From: Streptomyces xanthochromogenes
GTDB lineage: Bacteria; Actinomycetota; Actinomycetes; Streptomycetales; Streptomycetaceae
Assembly (NCBI RefSeq): GCF_014650455.1
Contig: NZ_BMUZ01000011.1
Span: 124,001 to 188,000, forward strand
DNA length: 64,000 nucleotides
Reading direction: 5' to 3'
Shown here piece after piece: positions 43,594 to 52,618 of this stretch. Numbering within the stretch: position 1 is the stretch's first letter; each line of letters opens with the position of its first letter. A program made the translations under genes and the position numbers. The notes beneath the pieces were generated by a model. The model was given only the letters and a program-made list of their open reading frames with translations. It had not been told where the DNA came from and searched no databases.

Positions 43594-45483
43594 TCAGGAC
43601 CCCGATGTGCGCGCGGCGGTGCGGCGCTTGTCGAGGACGGCCGCGATGGCGCGCAGGTCGGGCTGGCGCAGCAACTCCGTCGCGCGCAGCCTCACTTGGG
43701 CCTCGCGCTCCAGGACTTCGAGGAGCCGGGCGGCGAGGATGGAGGTGCCGCCCGCGTCGCTGAAGTTGTCGTCCAGGGTGGTCTCGGGGCGGCCGAGCAG
43801 GTCGCGGACCGAGGCGAGGACGAGGAGTTCGTCGGCGGTGGCGTCGGCGGGCAGGTCGGCGCCGGCGGCCGGCGCGGCCGGCTCCTCCGCCTGCGAGCGC
43901 AGCGCGGCCCGGTCCACCTTGCCGTTGGCGTCCAGCGGGAAGGCGTCGACGATGCGTACGGTCGAGGGCACCGCCTGTTCGGGCAGCCAGGCCCGTACCG
44001 CGGCGAGGAGTTCGTCGACGGCGGGGGTCGCGCCGGGGGCGGCGAGGACGTGGGCCACGAGACGGGCGCGGCCCTCGCTGTCGCGCGGGGCGGTGACCAC
44101 GGCGCTGCGGACGTAGTCGTGCTGCTCGAACGCGGCCTCGACCTCGGCGGGTTCGATCCGCACACCGCTGATCTTGACCTGGTCGTCGAGCCGTCCGAGG
44201 AATTCGAGGCTGCCGTCCGCGAGCATCCGCACGCGGTCACCGGTGCGGTACATGCGGTCCAGGTGGGCCAGTTGGGCCGGCGGGGCGGTGAAGCGCCGTG
44301 CGGTCAGCTCCGGGTCGAGGTAGCCGAGCGCCAAACAGCTCCCACCGATGCGGAGTTCGCCGTCCTCGCCGCGCGCGAGGACCGTGCCGTCGGCACCGGT
44401 GACGGCGACGGTCGCGCCCGCTATCGGGACGCCGATGGGAGGCGCGGCGTCGACGGCCGCGTCGGGGTCGGTGGCGCGCATCGCGTGGGTGGTGGTGACG
44501 ACGGTCGCCTCGGCGGGGCCGTAGGCGTTGTGCACGGCGGCGGTCACGTCCGGGCCGGGGCGCCGGCGCATCCGGTCGCCGCCGACCATGAGGTGACGGA
44601 GCTTCAGGTCCTGCGGCCAGGGCCGGTCCAGGAGTGGATCGACCATGGGGGTGGCCGAGACCGCGACCGTGACTTCGGCGTCGCGCCACCAGTCGGTGAG
44701 GGCGGCCGGGTCCCAGCGGACCTCGTCGGGGGCGGGTACGAGGGCCGCGCCGGAGGCCAGTCCGGCCCACAGTTCGAGGAGGTGGGGGTCGAAGGCGACG
44801 CCGATGAGCAGGGACTGCCGGTCGCCGGGGGCGAGTCCGGTCTCGGCCCGGTACCAGTCCACGAGGGTGGCCAGGGCGGGCTCGGCGACGGCGACCGCCT
44901 TGGGGCGGCCGGTGGAGCCGGAGGTGAGCACGGCGTACAGGGCCTCGGGCGGGGCGGTACGGGCACCCGGCGCGACCGTTCCGAAGGCGGCCACGACGGA
45001 GGCCGCGGCGTTGACGCCTTCAGCCGGCAGCGGCAAGTCCAGCCGCTCCACATGTTCTTGACGCATAATCAGGTTCGCCGGATCGCCGATGAGGCAGACG
45101 ACGCCGATGTCTTCGGCGACGGCGCTGATGCGACGCTCCCCGGGGCGCGGGCCTAGCGGCAGGTAGACCGCGCCGATCCGGGCCAGGGCGACGGCGGTGA
45201 CGACCAGGGCGGCCGATCTGTCCAGGCAGACGCCGACGAGGTCGCCGGGCCGGACCCGGCCGGCCAGGGCCTTCGCGACCGCGTCCGCCGCCTCGTCGAG
45301 CTCGGCGTAGCTCCAGCGGTGCTCGCCGTCGATCACCGCGGGGGCCTGCGGGGCGTTGCGCACCCACTCCTCGTAGCGGGCCACCACACCCGGTGCGGCG
45401 GGCCCGGCGAGGGGTGCGCCGTGCAGGATGCTCGGTGCGGCGTGGGTGGTGGCTGACTGACGGTCCATCAACTGCTCGGTCAT
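43594..45483 (-). CDS. NRPS: adenylation-carrier (substrate unassigned)
   Basis: 629 residues from ATG 45483; AAGGAG lies 6 nt upstream, and TGATG overlaps the previous stop. GTG 45486 is an alternative. Adenylation motifs: LTSGSTGRPKAVAV, NAYGPAEATV, YRTGDRV, GRLDDQVKISGVRIEP and NGKVDRAAL. The carrier motif is DDNFSDAGGTSILAARL, where GGTS replaces GGHS but the Ser for phosphopantetheine is kept. By-eye pocket code DPLVMGAVVK, which I cannot match to a substrate. No condensation domain. Confidence 0.87.
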   Translation of the reverse strand: MTEQLMDRQSATTHAAPSILHGAPLAGPAAPGVVARYEEWVRNAPQAPAVIDGEHRWSYAELDEAADAVAKALAGRVRPGDLVGVCLDRSAALVVTAVALARIGAVYLPLGPRPGERRISAVAEDIGVVCLIGDPANLIMRQEHVERLDLPLPAEGVNAAASVVAAFGTVAPGARTAPPEALYAVLTSGSTGRPKAVAVAEPALATLVDWYRAETGLAPGDRQSLLIGVAFDPHLLELWAGLASGAALVPAPDEVRWDPAALTDWWRDAEVTVAVSATPMVDPLLDRPWPQDLKLRHLMVGGDRMRRRPGPDVTAAVHNAYGPAEATVVTTTHAMRATDPDAAVDAAPPIGVPIAGATVAVTGADGTVLARGEDGELRIGGSCLALGYLDPELTARRFTAPPAQLAHLDRMYRTGDRVRMLADGSLEFLGRLDDQVKISGVRIEPAEVEAAFEQHDYVRSAVVTAPRDSEGRARLVAHVLAAPGATPAVDELLAAVRAWLPEQAVPSTVRIVDAFPLDANGKVDRAALRSQAEEPAAPAAGADLPADATADELLVLASVRDLLGRPETTLDDNFSDAGGTSILAARLLEVLEREAQVRLRATELLRQPDLRAIAAVLDKRRTAARTSGS

Positions 45484-48400
45484 CACGACTCCTTCGGCGT
45501 GGCGAGGGCGGGGGTGGCGGTCGCGGCGAGGGCGCGCGCCTGGTCGGCGAGGACCGGGTGCTGGAAGAGCAGGCGCAGCGAGGGACGCTCACCCAGGCGG
45601 GGCTCAAGCCAGGCCGCGAGCTGCGCGGCGAGCAGGGAGTGTCCGCCGATGTGGAAGAAGTGCGAGCTCTCCTCGAAGCGGTCGTGCCCGAGCACTTCGC
45701 GCCAGCCCTCCGCGAGCAGCACGACGGCCGGGTCCTGCGAGAGCGCGGGGTCCGTCAACGGCTGCGCTTCCCCGACGGGGGCGGCCGGGGCCAGTTCGGC
45801 GGCCAGGCGGGCGAGGGCCACCCGGTTGGGCTTGCCTCCGGCGAGGGTGGGCATGGCGTCAAGGAGCACCCAGCGGGCGGGCACCAGGGCGCCGGGGAGG
45901 CGGTTGCCGAGCTCGGTGTGCAGCGCCTGCTCGTCCCACTCCTCGACCTCGTCGGCGCGCTCGCGGAAGGCGACCAGGCGGGGGCCGCCGGCGGCGTCCT
46001 TGTCGAGCACGACGGCGCACGAGCGGCCACCGAGCGCGGCGGAGGCCGCGGCCTCGACCTCTTCGAGTTCGATGCGGTAGCCGCGCAGCTTGATCTGGTT
46101 GTCGCGCCGGCCGAGGAAGCGCAGCAGCCCGTCCTGGCCGCGGTAGCCGAGGTCGCCGGTGAGGTAGACCCGCTCGCCGCCGAGGGCCTCGACGGTGACG
46201 AAGCGGGCCGCGGTGGCCTCGGGGTTGCCGAGGTAGCCCTCGGCCAACCCGGCTCCGGCGATGGCGAGTTCACCGACGGCGCCGGTGGGCAGCGGGCGCA
46301 GGCCCTCGTCCAGCACGTGGACGCGCTCGCCGGGCAGTTCGCCGCCGAGCGGGATCTCGGCGCCCTCGACCAGGCTGTCCCGGGTGATCTCGTGGACGGT
46401 GGAGCTGATGGCCGCCTCGGTCACGCCGTACACGTTGAGCACCGAGAACGGGGTCGTGGCGTCCGTCTCCGTCTCGGCGAAGAAGGCGCGCATCACGTCC
46501 GCGGGGATGCGCTCGCCGCCCAGGACGACGAGCCGCGGCGCCCAGCGCTCTTCCTTGAGGACCGGCAGGAGGTCTTCACGGGTGGCGAGGAAGTAGCTGG
46601 TGGGCAGGTTGGCCACGGTGACCCGGGCGGCCGCGAGGAGCTGCGCGAGTTCCGCGCCGGTGGGCACGTCCTGCTCGGGTACGACGAGGCAGGCGCCCGC
46701 GTACAGGGAGGGCAGCACCTCTTCGAGGGCGACGTCGAAGGAGGGCTGGGCGAACAGGAGCACCCGGTCGCCGACCTCCAGGCCGAACCGCTCGGCGGCG
46801 CCGGTCAGGTGGTTGATCAGGGCGTCGCGCCCGACGGCCACCGGCTTGGGTATGCCGGTCGAGCCGGAGGTGTGGATGATGTACGCCGTGTTCGGCACGA
46901 CGTCGGCCGCTCGTGCGGCGGGCAGGACGGGTGCGTCGAGTGCCGCGCTCGGCAGGCCCTCGGGGACGCGGACCGGGCTGCCGTTGGCGGTGAGGACGAG
47001 CGCCGGGGCCAGTCGCTCCAGGAGCAGTTCCAGGCGGGCGGCCGGGTCGGACGGCGACAGCGGGCAGTAGACCGCGCCGGTGCGCAGACAGGCCAGCAGG
47101 GTGACCACCGAGTCGACGCCGCGCGGCAGGACCGCCGCGACCGGCTGCCCTGCGCCGACACCGGCGGCCCGCATCCGCTCGGCGAGCGAGGCGACCTGGG
47201 CGTCCAGGTCGCCGTAGGTGAGTCTGCGGGCGCCGATCAGGAGGGCGGGCAGCGACGGGTCCTGGCCTGCGGCCGGGTCGAGCGCGTCACGGTCGGCCGG
47301 CACGACGGGCGCGGGCTCCGGTTCGGGGAAGGTGGTGGGGAGCGCGAGGTTACCAAGGACGGTGGCGGGGGCGTCGAGGTAGGCCCGCAGCAGGTCGAGG
47401 AAGCGATCGGCGAGGAGCTTCGCGACCTCCTCGCCGAACAGGTCGGCGTCGTAGTCCCAGACGAGCGTCATGCCCGCCGTGCCGTGTCGCAGGCTCACTC
47501 CGCGCCGGTCGTCGGGGAGCAGCACCACATCGAGGTCGAAGCGGGTGGTGCCGGTGTTGAACCCCTCGAACAGGGTGACTTCGAGGCCCGGCACGTCCAG
47601 TTCGGGCAGGGGCGCGTCGTGTGCGCTGAACATGACGCTGAACAGGGGGTTGTCGGCGCCCGATGTGTGCAGTCCGAGTGACCGGGTCAGCTCCTGCACC
47701 GGTACTTCCTGGTGCGGGAGCGCACGGATGAGGGTGTCGGTGACCTCGTCCATGGTGTCTTCGGCCGGTGCGGCAGCATCCAGGTTGAGGCGCAGTGGAA
47801 TGGTGTTGACGAACATGCCGACGGCGTCCTCGAAGCCGCGCGGCCGGTTGCCCACGGCGGTGCCCACCACCATCTGGCTGCGTCCGCTGTGGCGGCGCAA
47901 CATCTCGGCGAAGAGCCCGAGCAGGGTGGCGAACGGGGTGAGTCCGCGTTCGCGGGTGTGGGCGCGCAGCCGCTCCGCGAGGTCGGCGCCGATCGACTGG
48001 CGCAGCTGGCCGCCGTGGTGGCGGCGCCGGGCACCGGGCCGGGTCAGGCCCGGCAGCGGCATGTCGAACGAGGCGTCGCGCAGCGTGTCGGACCAGTACG
48101 CCAGGCTGGCGCCGAGCTCCTCGGACCGTACGTCCTCGGCGCGGGCGCGCACGTGGTCGGCGTACGAGCTGGGGGTGCCCAACTCGATCTCTTCTCCGAG
48201 CACATGGGCGCGGTAGACGCTGAAGACGTCGCGCAGGAGGATCGCGAAGGAGTGCCCGTCGTGGATCAGGTGGTGTTCCACGTGGATGAGCCGGTGCTGG
48301 TCCTCGCCGAGCTTGACGAGGGTCCAGCGGATCAGCGGTGCCTCGAAGGTGTCGAGCGGGGTCTCCGCCTCGCCGCGCAGCAGCTTCTCGAAGGCGGCCT

Positions 48401-48671
48401 CGGGATCGGCCTCCCAGGAGATGTCCACGGTGCGCAGCCGCGGCAGGCAGACGTCGGCCACCCGCTGGCCCGGCATCGCTCCGGGCACGGCCACGAGTTC
48501 GAGCCGCAGCCCGGTGTGCCGGGCGAGCGTGGCGGCGAGACCGCTGCGCAGCGCGTCGACGTCGAGGGTGCCCCACAGGTCGAGCGAGGCGGTGAAGTTG
48601 TAGGCGCGGCTGCCGGGCTGCACTTGTTCGTGCAGCCAGACGATCTCCTGCGAGGAGGAGAGGGGGAGCAT
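45483..48671 (-). CDS. NRPS: condensation-adenylation-carrier
   Basis: 1062 residues. Condensation domain at about 1-440 (VEHHLIHDGHS, the intact HHxxxDG), adenylation at about 470-950 (HTSGSTGIPKPVAV, NVYGVTEAAI, YLTGDL, GRRDNQIKLRGYRIELEEVE, GGKPNRVAL), and carrier at about 985-1045 (SHFFHIGGHSLLAAQL). By-eye pocket code DVENVGVISK. Glu at the 239 position hints at a polar or cationic residue such as ornithine, but this is weak. It directly overlaps the next A-T gene by one base. Confidence 0.9.
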   Translation of the reverse strand: MLPLSSSQEIVWLHEQVQPGSRAYNFTASLDLWGTLDVDALRSGLAATLARHTGLRLELVAVPGAMPGQRVADVCLPRLRTVDISWEADPEAAFEKLLRGEAETPLDTFEAPLIRWTLVKLGEDQHRLIHVEHHLIHDGHSFAILLRDVFSVYRAHVLGEEIELGTPSSYADHVRARAEDVRSEELGASLAYWSDTLRDASFDMPLPGLTRPGARRRHHGGQLRQSIGADLAERLRAHTRERGLTPFATLLGLFAEMLRRHSGRSQMVVGTAVGNRPRGFEDAVGMFVNTIPLRLNLDAAAPAEDTMDEVTDTLIRALPHQEVPVQELTRSLGLHTSGADNPLFSVMFSAHDAPLPELDVPGLEVTLFEGFNTGTTRFDLDVVLLPDDRRGVSLRHGTAGMTLVWDYDADLFGEEVAKLLADRFLDLLRAYLDAPATVLGNLALPTTFPEPEPAPVVPADRDALDPAAGQDPSLPALLIGARRLTYGDLDAQVASLAERMRAAGVGAGQPVAAVLPRGVDSVVTLLACLRTGAVYCPLSPSDPAARLELLLERLAPALVLTANGSPVRVPEGLPSAALDAPVLPAARAADVVPNTAYIIHTSGSTGIPKPVAVGRDALINHLTGAAERFGLEVGDRVLLFAQPSFDVALEEVLPSLYAGACLVVPEQDVPTGAELAQLLAAARVTVANLPTSYFLATREDLLPVLKEERWAPRLVVLGGERIPADVMRAFFAETETDATTPFSVLNVYGVTEAAISSTVHEITRDSLVEGAEIPLGGELPGERVHVLDEGLRPLPTGAVGELAIAGAGLAEGYLGNPEATAARFVTVEALGGERVYLTGDLGYRGQDGLLRFLGRRDNQIKLRGYRIELEEVEAAASAALGGRSCAVVLDKDAAGGPRLVAFRERADEVEEWDEQALHTELGNRLPGALVPARWVLLDAMPTLAGGKPNRVALARLAAELAPAAPVGEAQPLTDPALSQDPAVVLLAEGWREVLGHDRFEESSHFFHIGGHSLLAAQLAAWLEPRLGERPSLRLLFQHPVLADQARALAATATPALATPKES

Positions 48672-48827
48672 GGGCGATCCCTTGGGTTGTCGGGTCGGAG
48701 TGGTGCGGAACGCGGTCGTGCGCCCGCACGGCGGCGCGCCGGCCGCGGATCGCGCGGCACGGACGGATGCGGGAGTTCTGGGGTGCGCGCGGCCGTCCGC
48801 GGACGTCCGCGCGCGGTGCGGGTGGTG

Positions 48828-50135
48828 CTAGTGGGCCGGGACCCCTGCGGGCAGCGCGCCGCACAGGGCCGCGAAGGCGTCCTCGGCCGCGGCGTCGTCG
48901 AGGACCGTGCGGTCCCACACCATGCGGAGGTGGAGTTCGGGCCCCTGGGTCGCGGAGACGGCGAACGGGGCGCGGACCTGGCGGCCGCCGATGTGCACTT
49001 CGCGGCCGGGCGTCGCGCCGAGGGCGAGCGGGGTGCGGTGGCGGGCGTCGTCCACGGTGAGCAGGCCGTCGAGCCTGCCGGACCAGGTGGAGCCGCCGGC
49101 GCGGGCGGCCCGTACCACTTCGTCGAAGGGGGTGTCGGCGCGGTCGAGGTCGTCCCACCAGTCGGTCGCGGTGACGTCGGGTGCCGTGGCCGCGCCGGTG
49201 TCGGCGGGGAAGACCACGGTGTTGAGGAAGCAGCCGAGCACCGGCTCCGCTCCGGCCGGGCGCCCGCCCCACGGGTAGCCGATGGGTGACACCGGGCCGG
49301 TGCCGAACAGGGCCCCGGCCGCCGCCCGGCAGGCGTCGAGCAGGACCGGGAAGGGGACGCCCCCGACGGGCGAGGGAATTCTCAACTCGGCCGCACCACT
49401 GGGCAGTTCGGCCGATATGGAGTGCCTTCCGGGCAGCGGGGCCTGCTCGTGTGCCGTACGCAGCCGCTCTCCCCAGTACGCCAGAGCGCGGGGCGAGGCG
49501 GCGCGGTCCTCCGCGTCGAGCTGGCGCAGGACGGCGTCGCGGTAGGCGGCGAGTTCGGTGGCCGCCTCGGTGGGCGACAGGTCGTCGGGGCCCAGGTGGT
49601 CGCGGTAGGCGGCGCCGAGTTCCTCGACGATGCGGGCGAGCGACTGGCCGTCGCAGGCGGTGTGGTCCAGGACCACGGCGAGCAGTTCCTCCTCGCCGTG
49701 CACGGGGTCCTGGGCGCCGTCGCGGGTGAGGAACAGGCGCAGCGGGGGGCCTTCGGCGGCCCAGCTCGCGAGCGTGCGGCGCAGCGCGTCCTCGGCACTC
49801 TCGCCGGGGGCGCAGGCCACCTGTTCCAGGGGCACGTCGGCCGGCTGCGGCCGCAGGACGGGCGTGCCGCGCACGATGCACGGCTGGGAGCGAAGGACGG
49901 GATGGCGGGCCGCCAGGTGGCCCGCGGCGGCGCGCAGCCGCGCCGGGTCGACGGTGCCGCGCGGGAACGCGAAGAACATCGGGACGATGTCCGCGCGGCC
50001 CGCGGGATCGAGGGCGCGGACGAGCAGGAAGCGCCGCTGGGCCCCGGTGACGGGCAGCAGTGCGGCGGCCGGGTCACCCGCGTCGCCGAGGCGCTGGTAG
50101 CGGGCCAGATACTGGCCCGTGATGCTGGGGAGCAC
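48828..50135 (-). CDS. Stand-alone NRPS condensation domain
   Basis: 435 residues from GTG 50135 (GAGAGGA upstream). One condensation-type domain: VTGAQRRFLLVRAL at the start and DHTACDGQS in place of HHxxxDG. The second, catalytic His and the Asp-Gly are kept, while the first His is Asp. The later channel motif reads GCFLNTVVFPAD. It may join the products of the condensation-less A-T proteins or make the first bond in trans. Confidence 0.82.
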   Translation of the reverse strand: MLPSITGQYLARYQRLGDAGDPAAALLPVTGAQRRFLLVRALDPAGRADIVPMFFAFPRGTVDPARLRAAAGHLAARHPVLRSQPCIVRGTPVLRPQPADVPLEQVACAPGESAEDALRRTLASWAAEGPPLRLFLTRDGAQDPVHGEEELLAVVLDHTACDGQSLARIVEELGAAYRDHLGPDDLSPTEAATELAAYRDAVLRQLDAEDRAASPRALAYWGERLRTAHEQAPLPGRHSISAELPSGAAELRIPSPVGGVPFPVLLDACRAAAGALFGTGPVSPIGYPWGGRPAGAEPVLGCFLNTVVFPADTGAATAPDVTATDWWDDLDRADTPFDEVVRAARAGGSTWSGRLDGLLTVDDARHRTPLALGATPGREVHIGGRQVRAPFAVSATQGPELHLRMVWDRTVLDDAAAEDAFAALCGALPAGVPAH

Positions 50136-50230
50136 GTGGTCCTCTCTCGGGTCGGAAACTCTCGGCGTGGGGGGCGGCGTGAACGTCCGTGCGGCGGTGC
50201 GGGGTTGGGCGGGTGCTGCGGCTTCGCGGG

Positions 50231-51544
50231 TCAGGCGACGGGGACGCTCTCGTCGTGGCCGGGGGCCACGAGCCGCGCCTCGTCGTCCTCGGGGTGGGCC
50301 GTATCCGGGAGTTCACGCATGCGGCGCAGTGGGGAGAGCAGCAGCGGCAGGGGGACGGCGAGGAAGCCGACGGCGCAGATCCACAGCGCGGTGCGGGCGC
50401 CCGACGCGTCGGCGACCGCGCCGCCGACGAGTGCGCCGAGCGGCAGGGTGCCCCACATGAGGAAGCGCAGGGTGGCGTTCATGCGGCCCAACAGGCGCGG
50501 CGGGCACAGAGTTTGACGGAAGCTCACCTGGGCGACGTTGTAGACCACGGCGCCGAAGAAGACGACGCCGGAGGCGACGGCGAACAGCGCGGCCGCGGCG
50601 CCCTTGCCGGCCAGCGGCCACAGCAGCGCGAACGGCCCGGTGACGAGGGCGGAGAGCCAGATGATGCGGGCCTGGCCGAAGCGTCCGGCGAGGCGACCGG
50701 CGCAGAGCGCGCCGGCGAGTCCGCCCACGGCGGAGGCGGAGAGCATCGCTCCGACCGCGGCGGGTGCGAGGTCGAGGACCCTGACCAGGAAGACGGTCTG
50801 GGTGGCCATGAGCATGGCGGTGAAGAAGTTGCCGAGGCCGGTGGTGCCCGCGATGACGCGCAGCAGCGGATGGCCGAGTACGAAACGCAGCCCCTCACCG
50901 ACCTCCTTGCGCAGGGAGGCGCCGGGTACCGGCTCCGGTTTGGCCTCGGGACGGCGGATGGCCAGGAGGAAGACGGCGGATATGGCATAGCCGATGGCGT
51001 CGGCCACGATCGCCAGGTGCGCGCCGACGAGCTGGACGAGTCCGCCGCCCAGGCCGGGGCCGGCCACCTGCGCCGAGGAACGTACCGTCTCCAGGGCACC
51101 GTTTCCCGCCACCAGGTGCTCCCGGGGCAGCAGTTGGGGCAGATAGCTCTGGTGGGCCACGTCGAAGAAGACGGTCGCGACACCCACGACCAGTGCGACC
51201 ACGTACAGCTGAACCATCGTCAGCACGTCGGCGATCGCGGCGAGCGGGACGCTTGCCATGGCGAGGGAGCGCACGATGTCGGCGCGGATCATCAGTGACA
51301 GCTTGCGCATCCGGTCGACCCAGGCCCCGGCCGGCAGTCCGATGAGCAGGAACGCGGCGGTCTCCGCCGCGGTGAGCAGTCCCACTTGGAAGGCGGGCGC
51401 CTTGAGTTCGAGTACGGCCACCAGCGGCAGCGCCACCAGTGTGACCTGGGCACCCACCTGCCCGGCCGCCGCTCCGGCGAGCAGCAGGCGGAAATCGCGC
51501 ATACGGAGCAGGCCACCGGAAGCGGCCTGGGACGAAGGGGACAT
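50231..51544 (-). CDS. MFS transporter, likely peptide exporter
   Basis: 437 residues from ATG 51544 (GAGGTGAAGG upstream; the in-frame extension to 51616 is unlikely). Twelve hydrophobic segments, with the family loop motif GAWVDRMRK between helices 2 and 3, as in the DHA3/enterobactin-exporter (EntS-like) group. It is the first gene of the NRPS operon and ends 95 nt before the lone condensation gene. It therefore probably exports the peptide. Confidence 0.88.
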   Translation of the reverse strand: MSPSSQAASGGLLRMRDFRLLLAGAAAGQVGAQVTLVALPLVAVLELKAPAFQVGLLTAAETAAFLLIGLPAGAWVDRMRKLSLMIRADIVRSLAMASVPLAAIADVLTMVQLYVVALVVGVATVFFDVAHQSYLPQLLPREHLVAGNGALETVRSSAQVAGPGLGGGLVQLVGAHLAIVADAIGYAISAVFLLAIRRPEAKPEPVPGASLRKEVGEGLRFVLGHPLLRVIAGTTGLGNFFTAMLMATQTVFLVRVLDLAPAAVGAMLSASAVGGLAGALCAGRLAGRFGQARIIWLSALVTGPFALLWPLAGKGAAAALFAVASGVVFFGAVVYNVAQVSFRQTLCPPRLLGRMNATLRFLMWGTLPLGALVGGAVADASGARTALWICAVGFLAVPLPLLLSPLRRMRELPDTAHPEDDEARLVAPGHDESVPVA

Positions 51545-51673
51545 GCACGAGACCTTCACCTCAGGCCGATCAGGAGTCAAAACAAACAGGACACTTTCGG
51601 TCGTTTCTTGTGTCATTCTGACAGTGGATCAAGAGAATCTACGGCCAGATCAGGGCAACCACCATATGAATTG

Positions 51674-51689
51674 CAGGTGTTGACACCTG
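51674..51689. promoter_or_regulatory. Inverted repeat upstream of the NRPS operon
   Basis: Perfect inverted repeat CAGGTGT-TG-ACACCTG, 130 bp upstream of the MFS start, followed by a second small palindrome TGTCGACA (51688-51695). Likely the operator of the biosynthetic operon. No pathway regulator gene is adjacent. Confidence 0.5.
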
Positions 51690-51838
51690 TCGACACAGGA
51701 CTTTCACCACCGAGGACCGAGCATCCGCAGGGCAGGGCACGCCTCTGGCCCCCATGAATGCAGGTATGTCCGAAACTCACCGTCCCCACACGTGAGGAGG
51801 CAACCTTGAGCCCGCTCGACCGTCGGGGTGCGGGCCCC

Positions 51839-52288
51839 TCACTGCACGGCGGGACGCAGGTCCACCTGGTGCCGGTCGGCGGCGATGAGCGAGGGCAGCG
51901 GAAGTCCGCCGCGCATGATCAGCTGCACGAGTGTCGCCTGGACGTCCACGGGCCCGGCCGCCGGGGCCAGCCCGCTGCCGAGCCTGCCCCGGTTGACCCA
52001 GGTGTGCTCCGCGCCGTCGCACTGCGCGGCAACGCCGTTCATCCCGTACCGCACGGTGCCGCTGTCCGCCGAGCCGATCCCCACCGAGCTGGCCACGAGC
52101 ACCGGGCCCGGGCTCGACGGCGCGGAACACCGGTAGGTGCCGGACAGGGTGATGGTGCCGTCCGGGGAGATCGTTCCCGTCGGGCCGGCGGTCACGGTTC
52201 CCGAGCCGGCGGCGGCCGGGCCCGCCGTCACTCCGAGCAGGGCTCCGGCGGCGGCAACGGCCCCGGCGGCGAAAAGGCTTACGCGCAT
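51839..52288 (-). CDS. Secreted DUF6299-like protein
   Basis: 149 residues from ATG 52288. Signal peptide: LFAAGAVAAAGALLGVTAGPAAA. The rest is a small Ig-like beta domain (ISPDGTITLSGTYRCSAPSSPGPVLVASSVG, GVAAQCDGAEHTWVNRG, VDVQATLVQLIMRGGLPLP). Two Cys probably pair. I recall this pattern as DUF6299; function unknown. Confidence 0.75.
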   Translation of the reverse strand: MRVSLFAAGAVAAAGALLGVTAGPAAAGSGTVTAGPTGTISPDGTITLSGTYRCSAPSSPGPVLVASSVGIGSADSGTVRYGMNGVAAQCDGAEHTWVNRGRLGSGLAPAAGPVDVQATLVQLIMRGGLPLPSLIAADRHQVDLRPAVQ

Positions 52289-52618
52289 CGGCAGATCTCC
52301 TACATCGTGACGTGAGTGGGGGTGCGTGGGCGGCACGTTCCCCCGCCCGCGCTGCCCAAGAAATACCGTGGGCGCACCCGCCCATCGGGGATTCACCCCG
52401 GTCGGCGGCGTGTCCGGCGGCCCGGGACGGCTGATGTCCCCGTGACGGGGCGGGAGTCGGTTGAACGGCTGGGGCAGGCGGTGCCGGGCCCCGCGCGGTG
52501 TGACCGAAAGAGAGCCCCGCACGGGGGAACTACGGGTGGCGCGGGCCGTGCATGCTGGTGCCCCCGGCCGTTTACCCGTGCCGCCCGACGGGCGCTCGGA
52601 CAGGATGGGAGCGTCATT
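52289..52618. other. 330-bp divergent intergenic region
   Basis: Between the DUF6299-like gene (-) and the carboxylate-amine ligase gene (+). No gene, repeat or clear operator seen; composition is G+C-rich throughout. Confidence 0.4.
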
